DNA of 64,000 bases from Vibrio ouci (GCF_004551525.1 NZ_SATR01000004.1:62001-126000), one strand, 5' to 3'; shown: positions 21,555 to 32,435, numbered from the stretch's first letter. Notes: generated by a model from the sequence alone, not told the origin. A program made the numbers and translations.

Positions 21555-22451
21555 CTACCCCATCATTTTTTCGATTGGAAGAACCAGAATTGAACTTGCG
21601 CCGAGCTCTTTAAGCTGCTCCATGGTTTCCCAGAACAGATTTTCAGTACTCACTAGGTGTACCGCTACTTTGTCTTTGTCTGATGATAGAGGTAGCACTG
21701 TTGGGTCTTCAGCGCCTGGAAGTAGAGACTTAATTTGCTCTAGTTTATCTGTCGGAGCATGCAGCATGATGTACTTAGATTCTTTCGCTTGCTGTACACC
21801 TTGCATACGAGTAAGTAGCTTCTCGATTAGCGCCGTTTTTTCTGCATCAAACTCACCGGTACGTTGAATTAGCGTCGCTTTCGATTTGAAGATAATTTCC
21901 GCTTCTTTAAGTCCGTTAGCTTCAAGTGTTGCACCTGTTGAAACAAGGTCAGCAATCGCATCCGCAAGACCTGCGCGCGGAGCCACTTCTACAGAACCCG
22001 TTAGCATACACGTCGAGAATGGAACACCTTGTTCATCCATATACGCTTTTAGTAGTTGTGGGTAGGTCGTTGCAATGCGCTTACCAGCAAGGTCTTGTGG
22101 GCCGTTGTACTGCTCATCTTTATCAATCGCAATTGAAAGACGGCAACCACCAAAATCTAAACGACGCAGTGGAACAAAGTCACATGGCTCACCTAACGCT
22201 TTGCGATCAAGGCGCACTTCTTCCAGTTCGTTCTCACCGATGAAGCCAAGGTCAACCACGCCATCCATGATTAGGCCAGGAATGTCGTCATCACGAACAA
22301 GCAGAAGATCAATTGGCATATTTAGTGAGTGCACAACCAGACGCTCACCCATGATGTTAAATTTCACGCCGCACTTTTTAAGCAGAGTTTGGCACTCTTT
22401 ACTTAGGCGACCTTTCTTTTGAATTGCGATTCTTAGGCGTTGTGTTTGCAT
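21555..22451 (-). CDS. hisG: ATP phosphoribosyltransferase HisG
   Basis: First committed enzyme of histidine biosynthesis and the target of feedback inhibition by histidine. It has 298 residues, the long form with a C-terminal ACT-like regulatory domain ([23 protein letters not shown] onward). The catalytic part has [36 protein letters not shown] and the PRPP loop region [19 protein letters not shown] chose ATG 22451 ([17 protein letters not shown]) with AGGGA 8 bases upstream. A longer frame from 22469 is unlikely. It lies 62 bases after the attenuator. Confidence 0.97.
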   Translation of the reverse strand: MQTQRLRIAIQKKGRLSKECQTLLKKCGVKFNIMGERLVVHSLNMPIDLLLVRDDDIPGLIMDGVVDLGFIGENELEEVRLDRKALGEPCDFVPLRRLDFGGCRLSIAIDKDEQYNGPQDLAGKRIATTYPQLLKAYMDEQGVPFSTCMLTGSVEVAPRAGLADAIADLVSTGATLEANGLKEAEIIFKSKATLIQRTGEFDAEKTALIEKLLTRMQGVQQAKESKYIMLHAPTDKLEQIKSLLPGAEDPTVLPLSSDKDKVAVHLVSTENLFWETMEQLKELGASSILVLPIEKMMG

Positions 22452-22512
22452 TGCTGTATCCCTGTGCAAGATTTTGTAATTCGTAAACTTTTTTAAAACT
22501 GTAAAACTAAAA

Positions 22513-22543
22513 AACCCTCGGAAGAGTGTATCTCCCGAGGGTT
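22513..22543 (-). terminator. his operon attenuator terminator
   Basis: On the minus strand AACCCTCGG pairs with CCGAGGGTT (9 bp, 13-base loop), followed by a run of T. It lies between the leader peptide and hisG. Alternating complementary CTCCGGGAG, CTCCCGGG and TCTCCCGAG segments (about 22531-22615) upstream can form competing antiterminator stems, the classical his attenuation layout. Confidence 0.92.
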
Positions 22544-22617
22544 CTAAATCTTGTAGTTTGCGATTTTAGCCTCCGGGAGTTTCCTGTCTCCCGGGTATGC
22601 GTGCATCTCCCGAAAGA

Positions 22618-22665
22618 CTAGACTGGGTGATGGTGATGATGAATATTCATGACTAATTTACGCAT
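22618..22665 (-). CDS. hisL: his operon leader peptide
   Basis: The 15-codon ORF reads MRKLVMNIHHHHHPV and then TAG, with five consecutive histidine codons (CAT CAT CAC CAT CAC). Ribosome stalling at these codons when charged tRNA-His is scarce would favour antitermination and his expression. It starts at ATG 22665, 31 bases downstream of the inferred transcription start, and the stop lies 75 bases before the attenuator stem. Typical enterobacterial leaders have seven histidines in a row. The short size means it is recognised only by this signature and its position before hisG. Confidence 0.93.
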   Translation of the reverse strand: MRKLVMNIHHHHHPV

Positions 22666-22702
22666 ACTTAATAAGCTCTTCTGTTTCGCTTTGTTGATAT
22701 CC

Positions 22703-22731
22703 ACACTAACCAAGGTGTAAACATTTTTCAA
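22703..22731 (-). promoter_or_regulatory. his operon promoter
   Basis: TTGAAA, 17 bases, TAGTGT on the minus strand. Transcription would start about 30 bases upstream of the leader peptide. Confidence 0.55.
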
Positions 22732-22770
22732 CCATTTATTTAAACTTTTTTCATTTTGTCATATACAAAT

Positions 22771-22794
22771 AAAAAGGGAGCCGAAGCTCCCTTT
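22771..22794 (-). terminator. Terminator of the NhaC-family gene, UUCG loop
   Basis: On the minus strand AAAGGGAGC and GCTCCCTTT form a 9-bp stem capped by TTCG, a very stable tetraloop, and followed by TT and an AT-rich tract. It lies 25 bases after the stop codon. Confidence 0.88.
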
Positions 22795-22818
22795 AACATT
22801 GCGATTTATATCATGTCG

Positions 22819-24420
22819 TTATGCGTTCTGACAGCTCGCCATTTTTGACTTTGACAGTACCGAAAGCAACACACAGACAGCTATAAATGCAGCCATTGAT
22901 GCGGCGAATGAAATACCGATTGATGCTGTCATACCTAACGTAATGAAGCCGATACAAGAAACCGCTGCGACAGAAAGTGCGTAAGGCAGCTGCGTCGCAA
23001 CATGGTCAATATGATTACAACGAGCACCTGTTGAAGAGAGAATCGTTGTATCTGAGATAGGTGAACAGTGGTCACCAAATACTGAACCAGCCAGTACTGC
23101 ACTTAGCATAGGAAGCATTAGCGCTAAATCTGTCGCACCTGCCATATCACCTGCAATCGGTAGCATGATACCGAACGTACCCCATGATGTCCCCGTTGAG
23201 AATGCCATAAGACCAGACAATAGGAACAAGATAACAGGAAGCCAATGTGGGTTGATGTTGCCTTGTGCAAGCGTCGATAGGTATTTACCTGTGTTCATAT
23301 CACCGATCACAGAACCAATCGTCCAAGCAAAAACAAGAATCAAGATTGCGCCAAACATCGATTTAGCACCAATCCATAGTGTACGTGTAATCTCAGTTGC
23401 TGCGATACCTTGCTTAAGCACAGTAAATAGAGCAACGGCTAAACCAACAAGACCACCATAGATTAGCGATGTACCTACATCAGTATTCTCAAACGCGCCC
23501 AGCAGATTAAATTCAATACCGTCAGCAGCAAGTGCTTGACCGCCGGTGTACATCATAGAAGCGATCGTCGCGATGATTAGGAATACGATAGGCAAAATAA
23601 GATCAGATACCTTACCGCCCTCGCTTTCTTGAATATCCAATTCTTCATTTAGCTCATGAGCTTCTTCTGAATCTTCCGCTTGCTCTTTAGCAAAGCCATG
23701 GCCACGTGAAGCTGCGATTTCATGCTCGCGCATTTTACCAATATCTAAACCAAACCACGCAACGGCAAATACCATCAGTAGTGCAAAGATTGCGTAGAAG
23801 TTCATTGGGATAAGGCGAACGTAAGCACCTAAAGCTGAATACTCAGTAATACCGTGAGAAACTAAGATACCACCAATAATCGTCATGATGTATGCACCCC
23901 AGCTTGATGCTGGCATGATCACACACATAGGTGCAGCAGTAGAGTCCAGAATATAAGCCAGCTTAGCACGTGAGACATAAAAACGGTCAGTAACAGGGCG
24001 TGAAATCGCACCTACTGCAAGGCTATTAAAGTAATCGTCAACAAAGATGAACACACCTAGAAAAGCAGCCAGAAGTTTAGAACCTCGTTTGCTCTTTACT
24101 CGTGTTTGAGCCCACTCAGCGAATGCACGTGTACCACCTGACAGTGTCAGCAGCGCGGTCATCATACCAAGTAGTAATAGGAAGCCAACGATACTCATAT
24201 TCCAAGTGTTGATACCACCATCTTCAACAAATACGCTCGATACCGTTGAAGCGACGTAGCCAAGCGCGCTACCGAATGAGTAGTCATTCAGTAAAATAGC
24301 GCCAAGAACAATACCAACACCCAGTGAAACAAGTACACGGCGTGTAAGGATAGCAAGACTCAAAGCCACAATAGGCGGCAATAGAGACAAAGGAGATGAT
24401 GCAAAATCAATTAAATTCAT
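22819..24420 (-). CDS. NhaC-family carrier, probable lysine transporter under a lysine riboswitch
   Basis: Polytopic inner-membrane protein of 533 residues in the NhaC Na+/H+ antiporter superfamily. Features include IVGFLLLLGMMTALLTLSGG, VFIFVDDYFNSLAVGAISRPVTD, LDSTAAPMCVIMPASSWGAY, FSTGTSWGTFGIMLPIAG and VFGDHCSPISDTTILSSTGA, all typical of NhaC-type carriers. A charged cytoplasmic loop (EDSEEAHELNEELDIQESEGG) splits the two halves. The leader carries a lysine riboswitch, and NhaC-type genes under L-boxes have been proposed to be lysine importers (named lysW). So although similarity says Na+/H+ antiporter, the regulation argues for lysine uptake. ATG 24420 has a weak GAAG site. Confidence 0.85.
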   Translation of the reverse strand: MNLIDFASSPLSLLPPIVALSLAILTRRVLVSLGVGIVLGAILLNDYSFGSALGYVASTVSSVFVEDGGINTWNMSIVGFLLLLGMMTALLTLSGGTRAFAEWAQTRVKSKRGSKLLAAFLGVFIFVDDYFNSLAVGAISRPVTDRFYVSRAKLAYILDSTAAPMCVIMPASSWGAYIMTIIGGILVSHGITEYSALGAYVRLIPMNFYAIFALLMVFAVAWFGLDIGKMREHEIAASRGHGFAKEQAEDSEEAHELNEELDIQESEGGKVSDLILPIVFLIIATIASMMYTGGQALAADGIEFNLLGAFENTDVGTSLIYGGLVGLAVALFTVLKQGIAATEITRTLWIGAKSMFGAILILVFAWTIGSVIGDMNTGKYLSTLAQGNINPHWLPVILFLLSGLMAFSTGTSWGTFGIMLPIAGDMAGATDLALMLPMLSAVLAGSVFGDHCSPISDTTILSSTGARCNHIDHVATQLPYALSVAAVSCIGFITLGMTASIGISFAASMAAFIAVCVLLSVLSKSKMASCQNA

Positions 24421-24540
24421 GATCTTCAAAAACCAGTAATAAATGGTTAGAGATCTACTGCAGACTCATTGAAGGAACTCATTTCCTAACAAATAAGCAA
24501 AAAGAAGCGACGGGAAAGCGATTGCTTATCCCAGCCCTAC

Positions 24541-24711
24541 AGTAGCGCTCCATAGTTTTACAAAATTATAGACTATGGCAGTGTTACCCCTTTCGAGTGT
24601 AACCCCAGCGAACGTCTTTGATATGAACATTCACTTCGGCGAAATACCCTTTCCTGCTTACTCATTGGCATCACCCCAGTAAACATTACTTATTTATTCC
24701 GCGCCTCTACC
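24541..24711 (-). promoter_or_regulatory. Lysine riboswitch (L-box)
   Basis: The minus strand contains the L-box core in order: GGTAGAGGCGC, AAGTAATG, GGGTGATGCCAATGAGTAAG, TTTCGCCGAAGTGA, GCTGGGGTTAC, ACTGCCATAG and ACTATGGAGCGCTACT. The P1 strands GTAG..GCGC and GCGCTAC pair. The element spans about 171 nt, the family's size. A downstream stem (GGGATAAGC/GCTTTCCC, at 24508-24532 approximately) followed by a T-rich tract may be the expression platform. The aptamer ends about 120 bases before the carrier's start codon. Confidence 0.93.
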
Positions 24712-25220
24712 GCGAATGATGGAATTTTAAACTATTGAAAAATCATTTTAACAACAATTTAACCAACACTACGCATTAGGTTCCGCCCATTGTACTTATC
24801 TAGGTTACCATTTCAACATATCATTCCATTTTTATTGTTAAAGTTATAGCTAATGACTCGTGCTTAAGGTTGCACTGCTAATGAATAGTCATCCTAGCGC
24901 GGGAAGAGAGTTCATCAGTTAAAATAATCACCCCATAGAATATCATTCCATATAACGGTACTCATACTTTCATTACTAGTCATGTAAGTAAGGTAGCGTT
25001 GGATGTAACTGACTTTGACAACAATATCCACACAAAGCATATTGTTAGACATATAAGTTATACGCATTTGATAAATATTGATCACGATTTATATGAAACT
25101 AAAGTGACAATGTGCATCTTAGCTCCTTCTCGTTTACTCATTAATCCAAATTAGATTTTAAATAACGGCGTTAAACGAATTAAATAATACAAAAATAGTT
25201 ATTTAAATCTATTTCTCCGA
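24712..25220. other. Long AT-rich intergenic region upstream of hns and the riboswitch
   Basis: This 509-base stretch has no open reading frame of note. It must contain the promoter of the riboswitch transcript (minus) and upstream regulatory DNA of hns (plus). It is rich in A and T tracts, as expected for an autoregulated hns promoter region. I see no terminator hairpin or repeat in it. Confidence 0.5.
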
Positions 25221-25249
25221 TTGTATTATTTAATTCCACAGTTTATGAT
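25221..25249 (+). promoter_or_regulatory. hns promoter
   Basis: TTGTAT, 17 bases, TATGAT. Transcription would start at about 25256, giving a 5' leader of about 30 bases with an AAGAGATG ribosome site. Confidence 0.6.
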
Positions 25250-25286
25250 TCGTATATCGGCAACTTATATATGAAGAGATGAATAA

Positions 25287-25694
25287 ATGTCGGAACTAAC
25301 AAAGACACTGTTAAACATTCGTAGTCTACGTGCATTTTCACGTGAACTAACTTTAGAGCAACTAGAAGAAGCTTTAGATAAACTGACTATCGTAGTAAAC
25401 GAGAGTAAAGAATCTGAAGAAGCTGACCGCGCTGCCGCTGCAGAGCAAGAAGCGAAACTTGCTGCAATTGCAGAGCAAATCTCTAAAGATGGCATTGATG
25501 TTGAAGCTTTGATTTCAGCTTTATCTGGTAAATCAAAAACTAAGACAAAATCAAAGCGTGCTCCTCGCCCAGCTAAATACAAATATGTAGATACAACTGG
25601 TGAAGAGAAAACTTGGACTGGTCAAGGTCGTACGCCTTCAGCAATCCAAGAACAATTAGATGCTGGCAAATCGCTAGAAGATTTCCTAATCTAA
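25287..25694 (+). CDS. hns: H-NS family histone-like DNA-binding protein (VicH type)
   Basis: Nucleoid protein that binds AT-rich DNA and silences foreign and virulence genes. It has 135 residues, the length of Vibrio VicH. The N-terminal coiled-coil dimerisation region (residues about 1-65, LLNIRSLRAFSRELTLEQLEEALDKL) and a basic linker (KSKTKTKSKRAPRPAKYKY) precede the C-terminal DNA-binding domain with TWTGQGRTPSAI, the AT-hook-like minor-groove motif. It lies alone between divergent or convergent genes and has its own promoter and terminator. Confidence 0.95.
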   Translation: MSELTKTLLNIRSLRAFSRELTLEQLEEALDKLTIVVNESKESEEADRAAAAEQEAKLAAIAEQISKDGIDVEALISALSGKSKTKTKSKRAPRPAKYKYVDTTGEEKTWTGQGRTPSAIQEQLDAGKSLEDFLI

Positions 25695-25719
25695 TCGTAC
25701 TAATCAGTATTGATAATAA

Positions 25720-25745
25720 AAAGCGCCTATATGGCGCTTTTTTGT
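25720..25745 (+). terminator. hns terminator
   Basis: AAAGCGCC and GGCGCTTT form an 8-bp stem with a 5-base loop followed by a T run (with the closing TTT, six or more). Confidence 0.88.
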
Positions 25746-25806
25746 TGTCTGCAAATTCAGAAAAGCCCCACAAAAGTGAGGCTCTAATTATTGTGACGTT
25801 ATTGAA

Positions 25807-27111
25807 TTAACGTTCCCAATATGCTTCTTCTAAGCTATCTTCACGCTCTGGTAGGCCACGCGATAAACGAGGTGAGTGCTGTACCAACACTTCATAACTT
25901 GCGCGGTTTGAATATTTACATACCTGAGAGAAAGAAGAGTAAGTTAGGTAAGTATGAGCATGCTTACTTGAATTTGGCACATTCTCTCTGTGATATTTAT
26001 TCGCAGCCATGTCATGCAACAACGCTGATAGAGCCGCATCACCCGCACCATTAGTATTTTTAATTTTCTCTGGTCCACCCATATAAGGTGCAATATGTGA
26101 ATACACTTTAATTGGGTTGTCACATAGCTCTTTCGAAGCTGGGCGACTAAATTCGTAGCGGTTAAACTCAGCGATACTACCTGGCAGTAACGGCAGAGAT
26201 GTTTCGCGTTTAGCAGAATCTTCAGTATAACCTGCCATGAACAGACCTACAGGCCCTGCAGTACAAAGTACAAGGTCAACCCACTCTAGCGCTTTATCTG
26301 ATGCAGCTAATGGCTCTGATTCACCCGTCAGTGCTTCCGCTTCATCTTCATTCATCGCCACCACAGACACATGATCGCGCAAGAAATCCTGCCAGAATTT
26401 AGGATCGTCTTGAATGACGAACTTAGTACCTAAAGTCAGTACAACTGGTACATCATGCTTTTTCGCGTACTCAATCGCTTTCATTGTCGCTTCTGGCATT
26501 GGATCGCCTTCTTTACAACGAACCAAATAAGCCGTCAGCACCAATGCAGACGCATTTTTGAAAATTTTCTCTGGGATACTTTCTGGCTTCAGTTGGTTCA
26601 TTTGACCTTCACTGATAGCAAAAGTACGTTCGCCATCTTCCGTAATCAGCGCGAAACAGCGGCCAATCGCCCCTTCTACGCCTTGAAGATGGTTAAGGTC
26701 CATACGGCTAGATGTATTACATAGGTAACGGTAGCCATAGCTGCCAATTTTAATATCTTGGCTCATTACACCCAGTAACGTTGAGCGATCATCTGCAAGC
26801 ACTGAGTAGTTATGAAGTGTATTACCGATCGTACCACCAGCGTATTCATTGGTGATCAGCGCACTCTCTTTTAATTCGTTGTAAAGCGCTTCAGCTGTTG
26901 TGTCATCAATTACTAGAGAGTGTCCCTTACTCAGATTATATTTTTCGATCAATTCACTGCTGACTTTCGCTTCAATATCAACCAAAGTCTGATCGATACC
27001 GATAATATGCGTACGTGACATTTTTTTGCTTTCTTGCGATTGGCTTACAAGCGGATCGCGAGCATGAACCGGAAAATAATGCTTAGATTTACGTTGACCA
27101 GGAAATTTCAT
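25807..27111 (-). CDS. gsk: Inosine/guanosine kinase
   Basis: PfkB-family purine nucleoside kinase of the salvage pathway phosphorylating inosine and guanosine with ATP. It has 434 residues, identical in length to E. coli Gsk. The N-terminus MKFPGQRKSKHYFPVHARDP and the C-terminus HSPRLSRGLPEREDSLEEAY are highly conserved. The substrate site has GGTIGNTLHNYSVLADD, and the PfkB signature with catalytic aspartate is NTNGAGDAALSALLHD near residue 350. The promoter contains a PurR-type operator, so expression should fall when purines are abundant. Confidence 0.97.
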   Translation of the reverse strand: MKFPGQRKSKHYFPVHARDPLVSQSQESKKMSRTHIIGIDQTLVDIEAKVSSELIEKYNLSKGHSLVIDDTTAEALYNELKESALITNEYAGGTIGNTLHNYSVLADDRSTLLGVMSQDIKIGSYGYRYLCNTSSRMDLNHLQGVEGAIGRCFALITEDGERTFAISEGQMNQLKPESIPEKIFKNASALVLTAYLVRCKEGDPMPEATMKAIEYAKKHDVPVVLTLGTKFVIQDDPKFWQDFLRDHVSVVAMNEDEAEALTGESEPLAASDKALEWVDLVLCTAGPVGLFMAGYTEDSAKRETSLPLLPGSIAEFNRYEFSRPASKELCDNPIKVYSHIAPYMGGPEKIKNTNGAGDAALSALLHDMAANKYHRENVPNSSKHAHTYLTYSSFSQVCKYSNRASYEVLVQHSPRLSRGLPEREDSLEEAYWER

Positions 27112-27199
27112 AACTGTTTTTCTGCCGTAAAGGATTCTGAATAAGGGATGAAAAGAAGCCGGATTCTACCTTGCGCACGTGGGTGCGGCAATAAGCGCA

Positions 27200-27228
27200 A
27201 GTATAGCAAACGTTTGCAAGACTAATAA
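27200..27228 (-). promoter_or_regulatory. gsk promoter with PurR operator in the spacer
   Basis: TTATTA, 17 bases, TATACT on the minus strand. The spacer contains GCAAACGTTTGC (27206-27217), a perfect 12-base palindrome that matches the core of the PurR box. PurR bound here would block RNA polymerase directly. The start codon lies about 85 bases downstream. Confidence 0.8.
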
Positions 27229-27310
27229 TTTTGCTGGCGACTCAAGGTGTAATAAATAAGAGGGGAAAGTATTCGTGAGCAAGTGCCATTACCCACTCAC
27301 GAATTAAGGG

Positions 27311-27580
27311 TTATTCGCCTTCCATAAAGCTAAGGTCTGGTAACGAATCCAAATTCTCAGAATAACGCTTTAAGTCAAACTCACTGTCATTTTTCATCAC
27401 ATCAAAGATCTCAATCGCTACGGCACAAGCCATCATCGCTACCGCATCTTCACGTGGTGTACCTGTCATCATCAGGCGCATTAGTGTTTCTTTGGTTTTC
27501 ATTGGATTGCCATCAGCTAGCTGGTTTTCGATCACTTCAACTAACTGCTCTTCACCCATCATCTGATTTTCATCAGTCAT
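27311..27580 (-). CDS. Small conserved-looking protein of unknown function
   Basis: An 89-residue acidic protein I do not recognise. It is predicted mainly helical (EEQLVEVIENQLADG, KETLMRLMMTGTPREDAVAMMACAVAIEIFDVMKND), with a C-terminal acidic tail (LDSLPDLSFMEGE). No signal peptide or membrane segment is visible. Codon use is like the neighbours, and a GAGAAAATAAT stretch precedes the ATG. It lies between gsk and the divergent mnmA. A gene in this position may be conserved in Vibrio, but I cannot name its family. Confidence 0.7.
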   Translation of the reverse strand: MTDENQMMGEEQLVEVIENQLADGNPMKTKETLMRLMMTGTPREDAVAMMACAVAIEIFDVMKNDSEFDLKRYSENLDSLPDLSFMEGE

Positions 27581-27753
27581 ATTATTTTCTCGTAGTGACT
27601 TGAATTCCGCTTACTATGCCATATATAGGCACTCTATACTTGTAAAACCGCAGATATAGTGAAAATAGCAAGTGTGATTTCCGTCTCGGATCTGTCCCAC
27701 TGCTACGCTTTCTGATAAAATCTGCGTCCAGTTAATTTAAGTGGTGTTTAGTA

Positions 27754-28890
27754 ATGTCTGACAACTGTACTGATAACAGTCAAAAGAAAGTCATCGTTGG
27801 CATGTCCGGCGGTGTTGATTCATCGGTTTCTGCTTACCTTCTCAAGCAACAGGGCTACCAAGTAGAAGGCCTGTTCATGAAGAACTGGGAAGAAGATGAC
27901 AATGAAGAGTACTGTACAGCAGCAGAAGATCTTGCCGATGCGCAAGCAGTGTGTGACAAGCTAGGCATTCACCTACATACAATTAACTTTGCTGCAGAAT
28001 ACTGGGATAACGTATTTGAGTACTTCTTAGCGGAATACAAAGCGGGACGTACACCTAACCCTGATATCCTTTGCAACAAAGAGATCAAATTCAAAGCATT
28101 CTTAGAGTTTGCAGACGAAGTTCTTGACGCTGATTATATTGCGATGGGCCACTATGTTCGTCGCACCTTCCCGACGGCTGAAGAGCTAGCAGCAGGCGAA
28201 AAGCCTAAGATGTTACGTGGTCTTGATGGTAACAAAGACCAAAGCTACTTCTTATACACACTGAGCAGTGATCAAGTGGCGCGCAGCCTGTTCCCTGTTG
28301 GTGAGCTAGAAAAGCCAGAAGTTCGTCGCATCGCGGAAGAGCAAGATCTGATCACTGCGAAGAAAAAAGACTCAACAGGTATCTGTTTTATTGGTGAGCG
28401 CAAGTTTACCGACTTCCTTGGTCGTTACCTACCAGCTCAACCGGGTAACATTGAAACGCCAGAAGGCAAAGTCATCGGTCAACACAACGGCCTGATGTAC
28501 CACACGCTAGGTCAACGTAAAGGCTTACACATTGGCGGCCAAAAAGGCGGCGGTGGTAACGAAGAACCATGGTTCGTTGGTGAAAAAGATCTTAAGCGTA
28601 ACGTTCTAATTGCCGTACAAGGTAAAGACCATCCTATGCTTAAGTCTCAGGGGCTTATTGCCTCTCAACTGCACTGGGTCGATCGTGAAGCGATTAAAGA
28701 ACCGTTACAATGCACTGTAAAAACTCGCTACCGTCAAACAGATATCCCATGTACTATCATCCCTATTGATGATGAGAACATCAAAGTTATCTTTGACGAA
28801 CCGCAAGTTGCTGTTACGCCAGGACAATCAGCTGTTTTCTATAAAGATGAAATCTGCCTTGGTGGCGGTATCATCGAAGAGCGTATCTAA
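27754..28890 (+). CDS. mnmA: tRNA-specific 2-thiouridylase MnmA
   Basis: Sulfurates the C2 position of wobble uridine 34 in tRNA-Lys, tRNA-Glu and tRNA-Gln, using ATP and sulfur relayed from IscS through TusABCDE. It has 378 residues. Features are the PP-loop [10 protein letters not shown] (residues 16-25), the first catalytic cysteine in [12 protein letters not shown], the second in [12 protein letters not shown], the substrate-contacting [15 protein letters not shown], and the C-terminal [10 protein letters not shown]. The gene precedes hflD, an order common in gamma-proteobacteria. The ribosome site is weak. Confidence 0.97.
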   Translation: MSDNCTDNSQKKVIVGMSGGVDSSVSAYLLKQQGYQVEGLFMKNWEEDDNEEYCTAAEDLADAQAVCDKLGIHLHTINFAAEYWDNVFEYFLAEYKAGRTPNPDILCNKEIKFKAFLEFADEVLDADYIAMGHYVRRTFPTAEELAAGEKPKMLRGLDGNKDQSYFLYTLSSDQVARSLFPVGELEKPEVRRIAEEQDLITAKKKDSTGICFIGERKFTDFLGRYLPAQPGNIETPEGKVIGQHNGLMYHTLGQRKGLHIGGQKGGGGNEEPWFVGEKDLKRNVLIAVQGKDHPMLKSQGLIASQLHWVDREAIKEPLQCTVKTRYRQTDIPCTIIPIDDENIKVIFDEPQVAVTPGQSAVFYKDEICLGGGIIEERI

Positions 28891-28920
28891 TTTAATCGTA
28901 ACCATCAGGAGTAGAATTAC

Positions 28921-31081
<2,161 letters not shown>

Positions 31082-31103
31082 GAAGCGCATAATACAAAAA
31101 TTG

Positions 31104-31142
31104 AAAAGGGTTGATGTAAAAACATCAACCCTTTTGTTTTTT
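31104..31142 (+). terminator. purB terminator
   Basis: AAAAGGGTTGATG and CATCAACCCTTTT form a 13-bp stem with a 6-base loop followed by GTTTTTTG. Confidence 0.92.
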
Positions 31143-31241
31143 GTGTTTCATATTCGATAGTAAGTAGATAACTGATTTAGATTCACTACTCCGTCCTACG
31201 TCAATCTAGAGAATGACGCGCCATATAGCATCCGTCTCTCT

Positions 31242-31344
31242 GTCATCCCCGAGAACGAGGAACGAGAGAGTTGGGGATCTCTCAACGCTTGTCGAAAACT
31301 TAAAGAGATTCCTTACTCGCAACTTCGTTGCTCTAAGGAATGAC
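31242..31344. repeat. Intergenic hairpin repeat, copy 1 (103 bp)
   Basis: The element starts with GTCATCCCC and ends with GGAATGAC, forming imperfect terminal inverted repeats. Internal palindromic segments (GGGGATCTCT and AGAGATTCC) make the whole element capable of a long hairpin. A second copy of exactly 103 bp lies at 54346-54448, with the same ends and shared blocks GAGTTGGGGATCTCT and AAAGATTCC. It resembles the MITE-like intergenic repeats common in Vibrio genomes. A partial end (AGAATGAC, 31209-31216) sits beside it. Confidence 0.75.
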
Positions 31345-31371
31345 TTCAAGCTGTATGGTTAGATTAACTCT

Positions 31372-31893
31372 CTACTCTTTCTGAAAAAACAGCGTGATCT
31401 GCCCTACTTCAATGCCGAATTTTTTAATTTTGGTTAAGTTGAAGACATGCTTACTGTCTTGTCGGTACATCCAGTCATCAAAAGAAACAGCCAGACTGGA
31501 ATCATCCATCACGAGCTCGAAATCATATTGCCACTGCAAAGCATTGCCCAACTCTTTACCGGTGGCAACGCCAATGATGTCGTCTGCTCTACCTATATAT
31601 TCACCGTTGTCTAATCGCTCTATAACCCAAATTCTCTGAGTTATCTCTCCATCAGCAAACACGAAGTCTTCCACCAAGGTTAACGTGTTGTCTTCTACAC
31701 GGCCTTCTATCTTCACTTCAAACCTTCTCGTTTGTTGCTCAGAATAATCTTGGACCATACCCCAAGCCATCGTCTTGCCTTCAAAGTATTCAAACAAATT
31801 AAACGCCGGAGAAGCCTGCTGATAATCATCAAGGTCGCTTGAGCAGCCCGTAACAGAGATAAGCAGCAACACAGCAAGAAACTGTTTAAGCAT
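31372..31893 (-). CDS. DUF3833 family lipoprotein
   Basis: Predicted lipoprotein of 173 residues, the last gene of an eight-gene operon. The signal MLKQFLAVLLLISVTGC ends in a lipobox-like VTG-C followed by SSD. The D at +3 gives no strong inner-membrane retention signal by the E. coli rule. DUF3833 features are FNLFEYFEGKTMAWGMVQDYS, FEVKIEGRVEDNTLTLVEDF and the C-terminal strand-rich part (WQYDFELVMDDSSLAVSFDDWMY). The beta-rich character resembles lipocalin-like folds, but function is not established. It overlaps the preceding gene by one base (TAATG). Confidence 0.82.
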   Translation of the reverse strand: MLKQFLAVLLLISVTGCSSDLDDYQQASPAFNLFEYFEGKTMAWGMVQDYSEQQTRRFEVKIEGRVEDNTLTLVEDFVFADGEITQRIWVIERLDNGEYIGRADDIIGVATGKELGNALQWQYDFELVMDDSSLAVSFDDWMYRQDSKHVFNLTKIKKFGIEVGQITLFFQKE

Positions 31894-32435
31894 TATTGTT
31901 CTCCTATAAGATTTTGGCGTAGCTGCGGATAGTCCGTCTTAGGCGAGAGCCAAATGGCTAAGAAAGCATCATTCATCAACTCTTCTTCGACTGTGCCAAT
32001 ACTTTTCATTGAGGCTAGATCACTGGTATAAAAAAACTCACCTTGGCTTCCATCGGTGACATAAGTGAGATTATGTCCCTTACTGATATCTGGGAAAATC
32101 GCTTCTAATTGCCCCACCCAGGCTTGAGTCGTATTATCGGTATAGCCTAGCTTCTGCCATTGCTCTTGGGTCGCCTCAAGCAGTTGACTACGAGAAATGT
32201 CTCTTTGATAGGTAATAGAAAGAGCTAATGGGTGAGGTGTGATATCTTGACCAACTGCGTATGAGCCTGTCGGGGTCAGAAGTTGAGACTGGTAAATATC
32301 GAAGAAAAGCATAGTAAGCTGAGCTTGCCCCACAGCATTCCACTTCCGCCAATCTCCCTCAGTCTCTTCATCAGGTCTAGCAGCAAATACATTACTTGCT
32401 AGTATCAAACACCCCGTTATCAGTATCGCTCTCAT
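31893..32435 (-). CDS. Chalcone-isomerase-like exported protein
   Basis: Exported protein of 180 residues from the family annotated as chalcone isomerase-like in bacteria. Members of this fold bind fatty acids. ATG 32435 (MRAILITGCLILASNVFA) is preferred over ATG 32441 because AAAGG then sits 8 bases upstream. The first part is a signal peptide, and the body has WNAVGQAQLTMLFFDIYQSQLL, ISYQRDISRSQLLEATQEQWQKLG-like and WVGQLEAIFPDISKGHNLTYV segments. The lipid-related neighbours make a periplasmic lipid-binding role plausible, which is inference. It overlaps the previous gene's end by 44 bases and the next gene's start by 1. Confidence 0.75.
   Translation of the reverse strand: MRAILITGCLILASNVFAARPDEETEGDWRKWNAVGQAQLTMLFFDIYQSQLLTPTGSYAVGQDITPHPLALSITYQRDISRSQLLEATQEQWQKLGYTDNTTQAWVGQLEAIFPDISKGHNLTYVTDGSQGEFFYTSDLASMKSIGTVEEELMNDAFLAIWLSPKTDYPQLRQNLIGEQ

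Noticed and set aside
22531..22615. Repeated CGGGAG-like segments suggested a CRISPR or REP cluster
   Set aside because: They are the alternating stems of the his attenuator, directly after the leader peptide and before hisG.
22638..22649. ATGAATATTCAT palindrome as an ArgR-type operator
   Set aside because: It lies within the his leader peptide codons and is explained by MNIH coding.
31185..31217. A third copy of the hairpin repeat
   Set aside because: Only the terminal AGAATGAC and a few neighbouring bases match, so it is at most a remnant.
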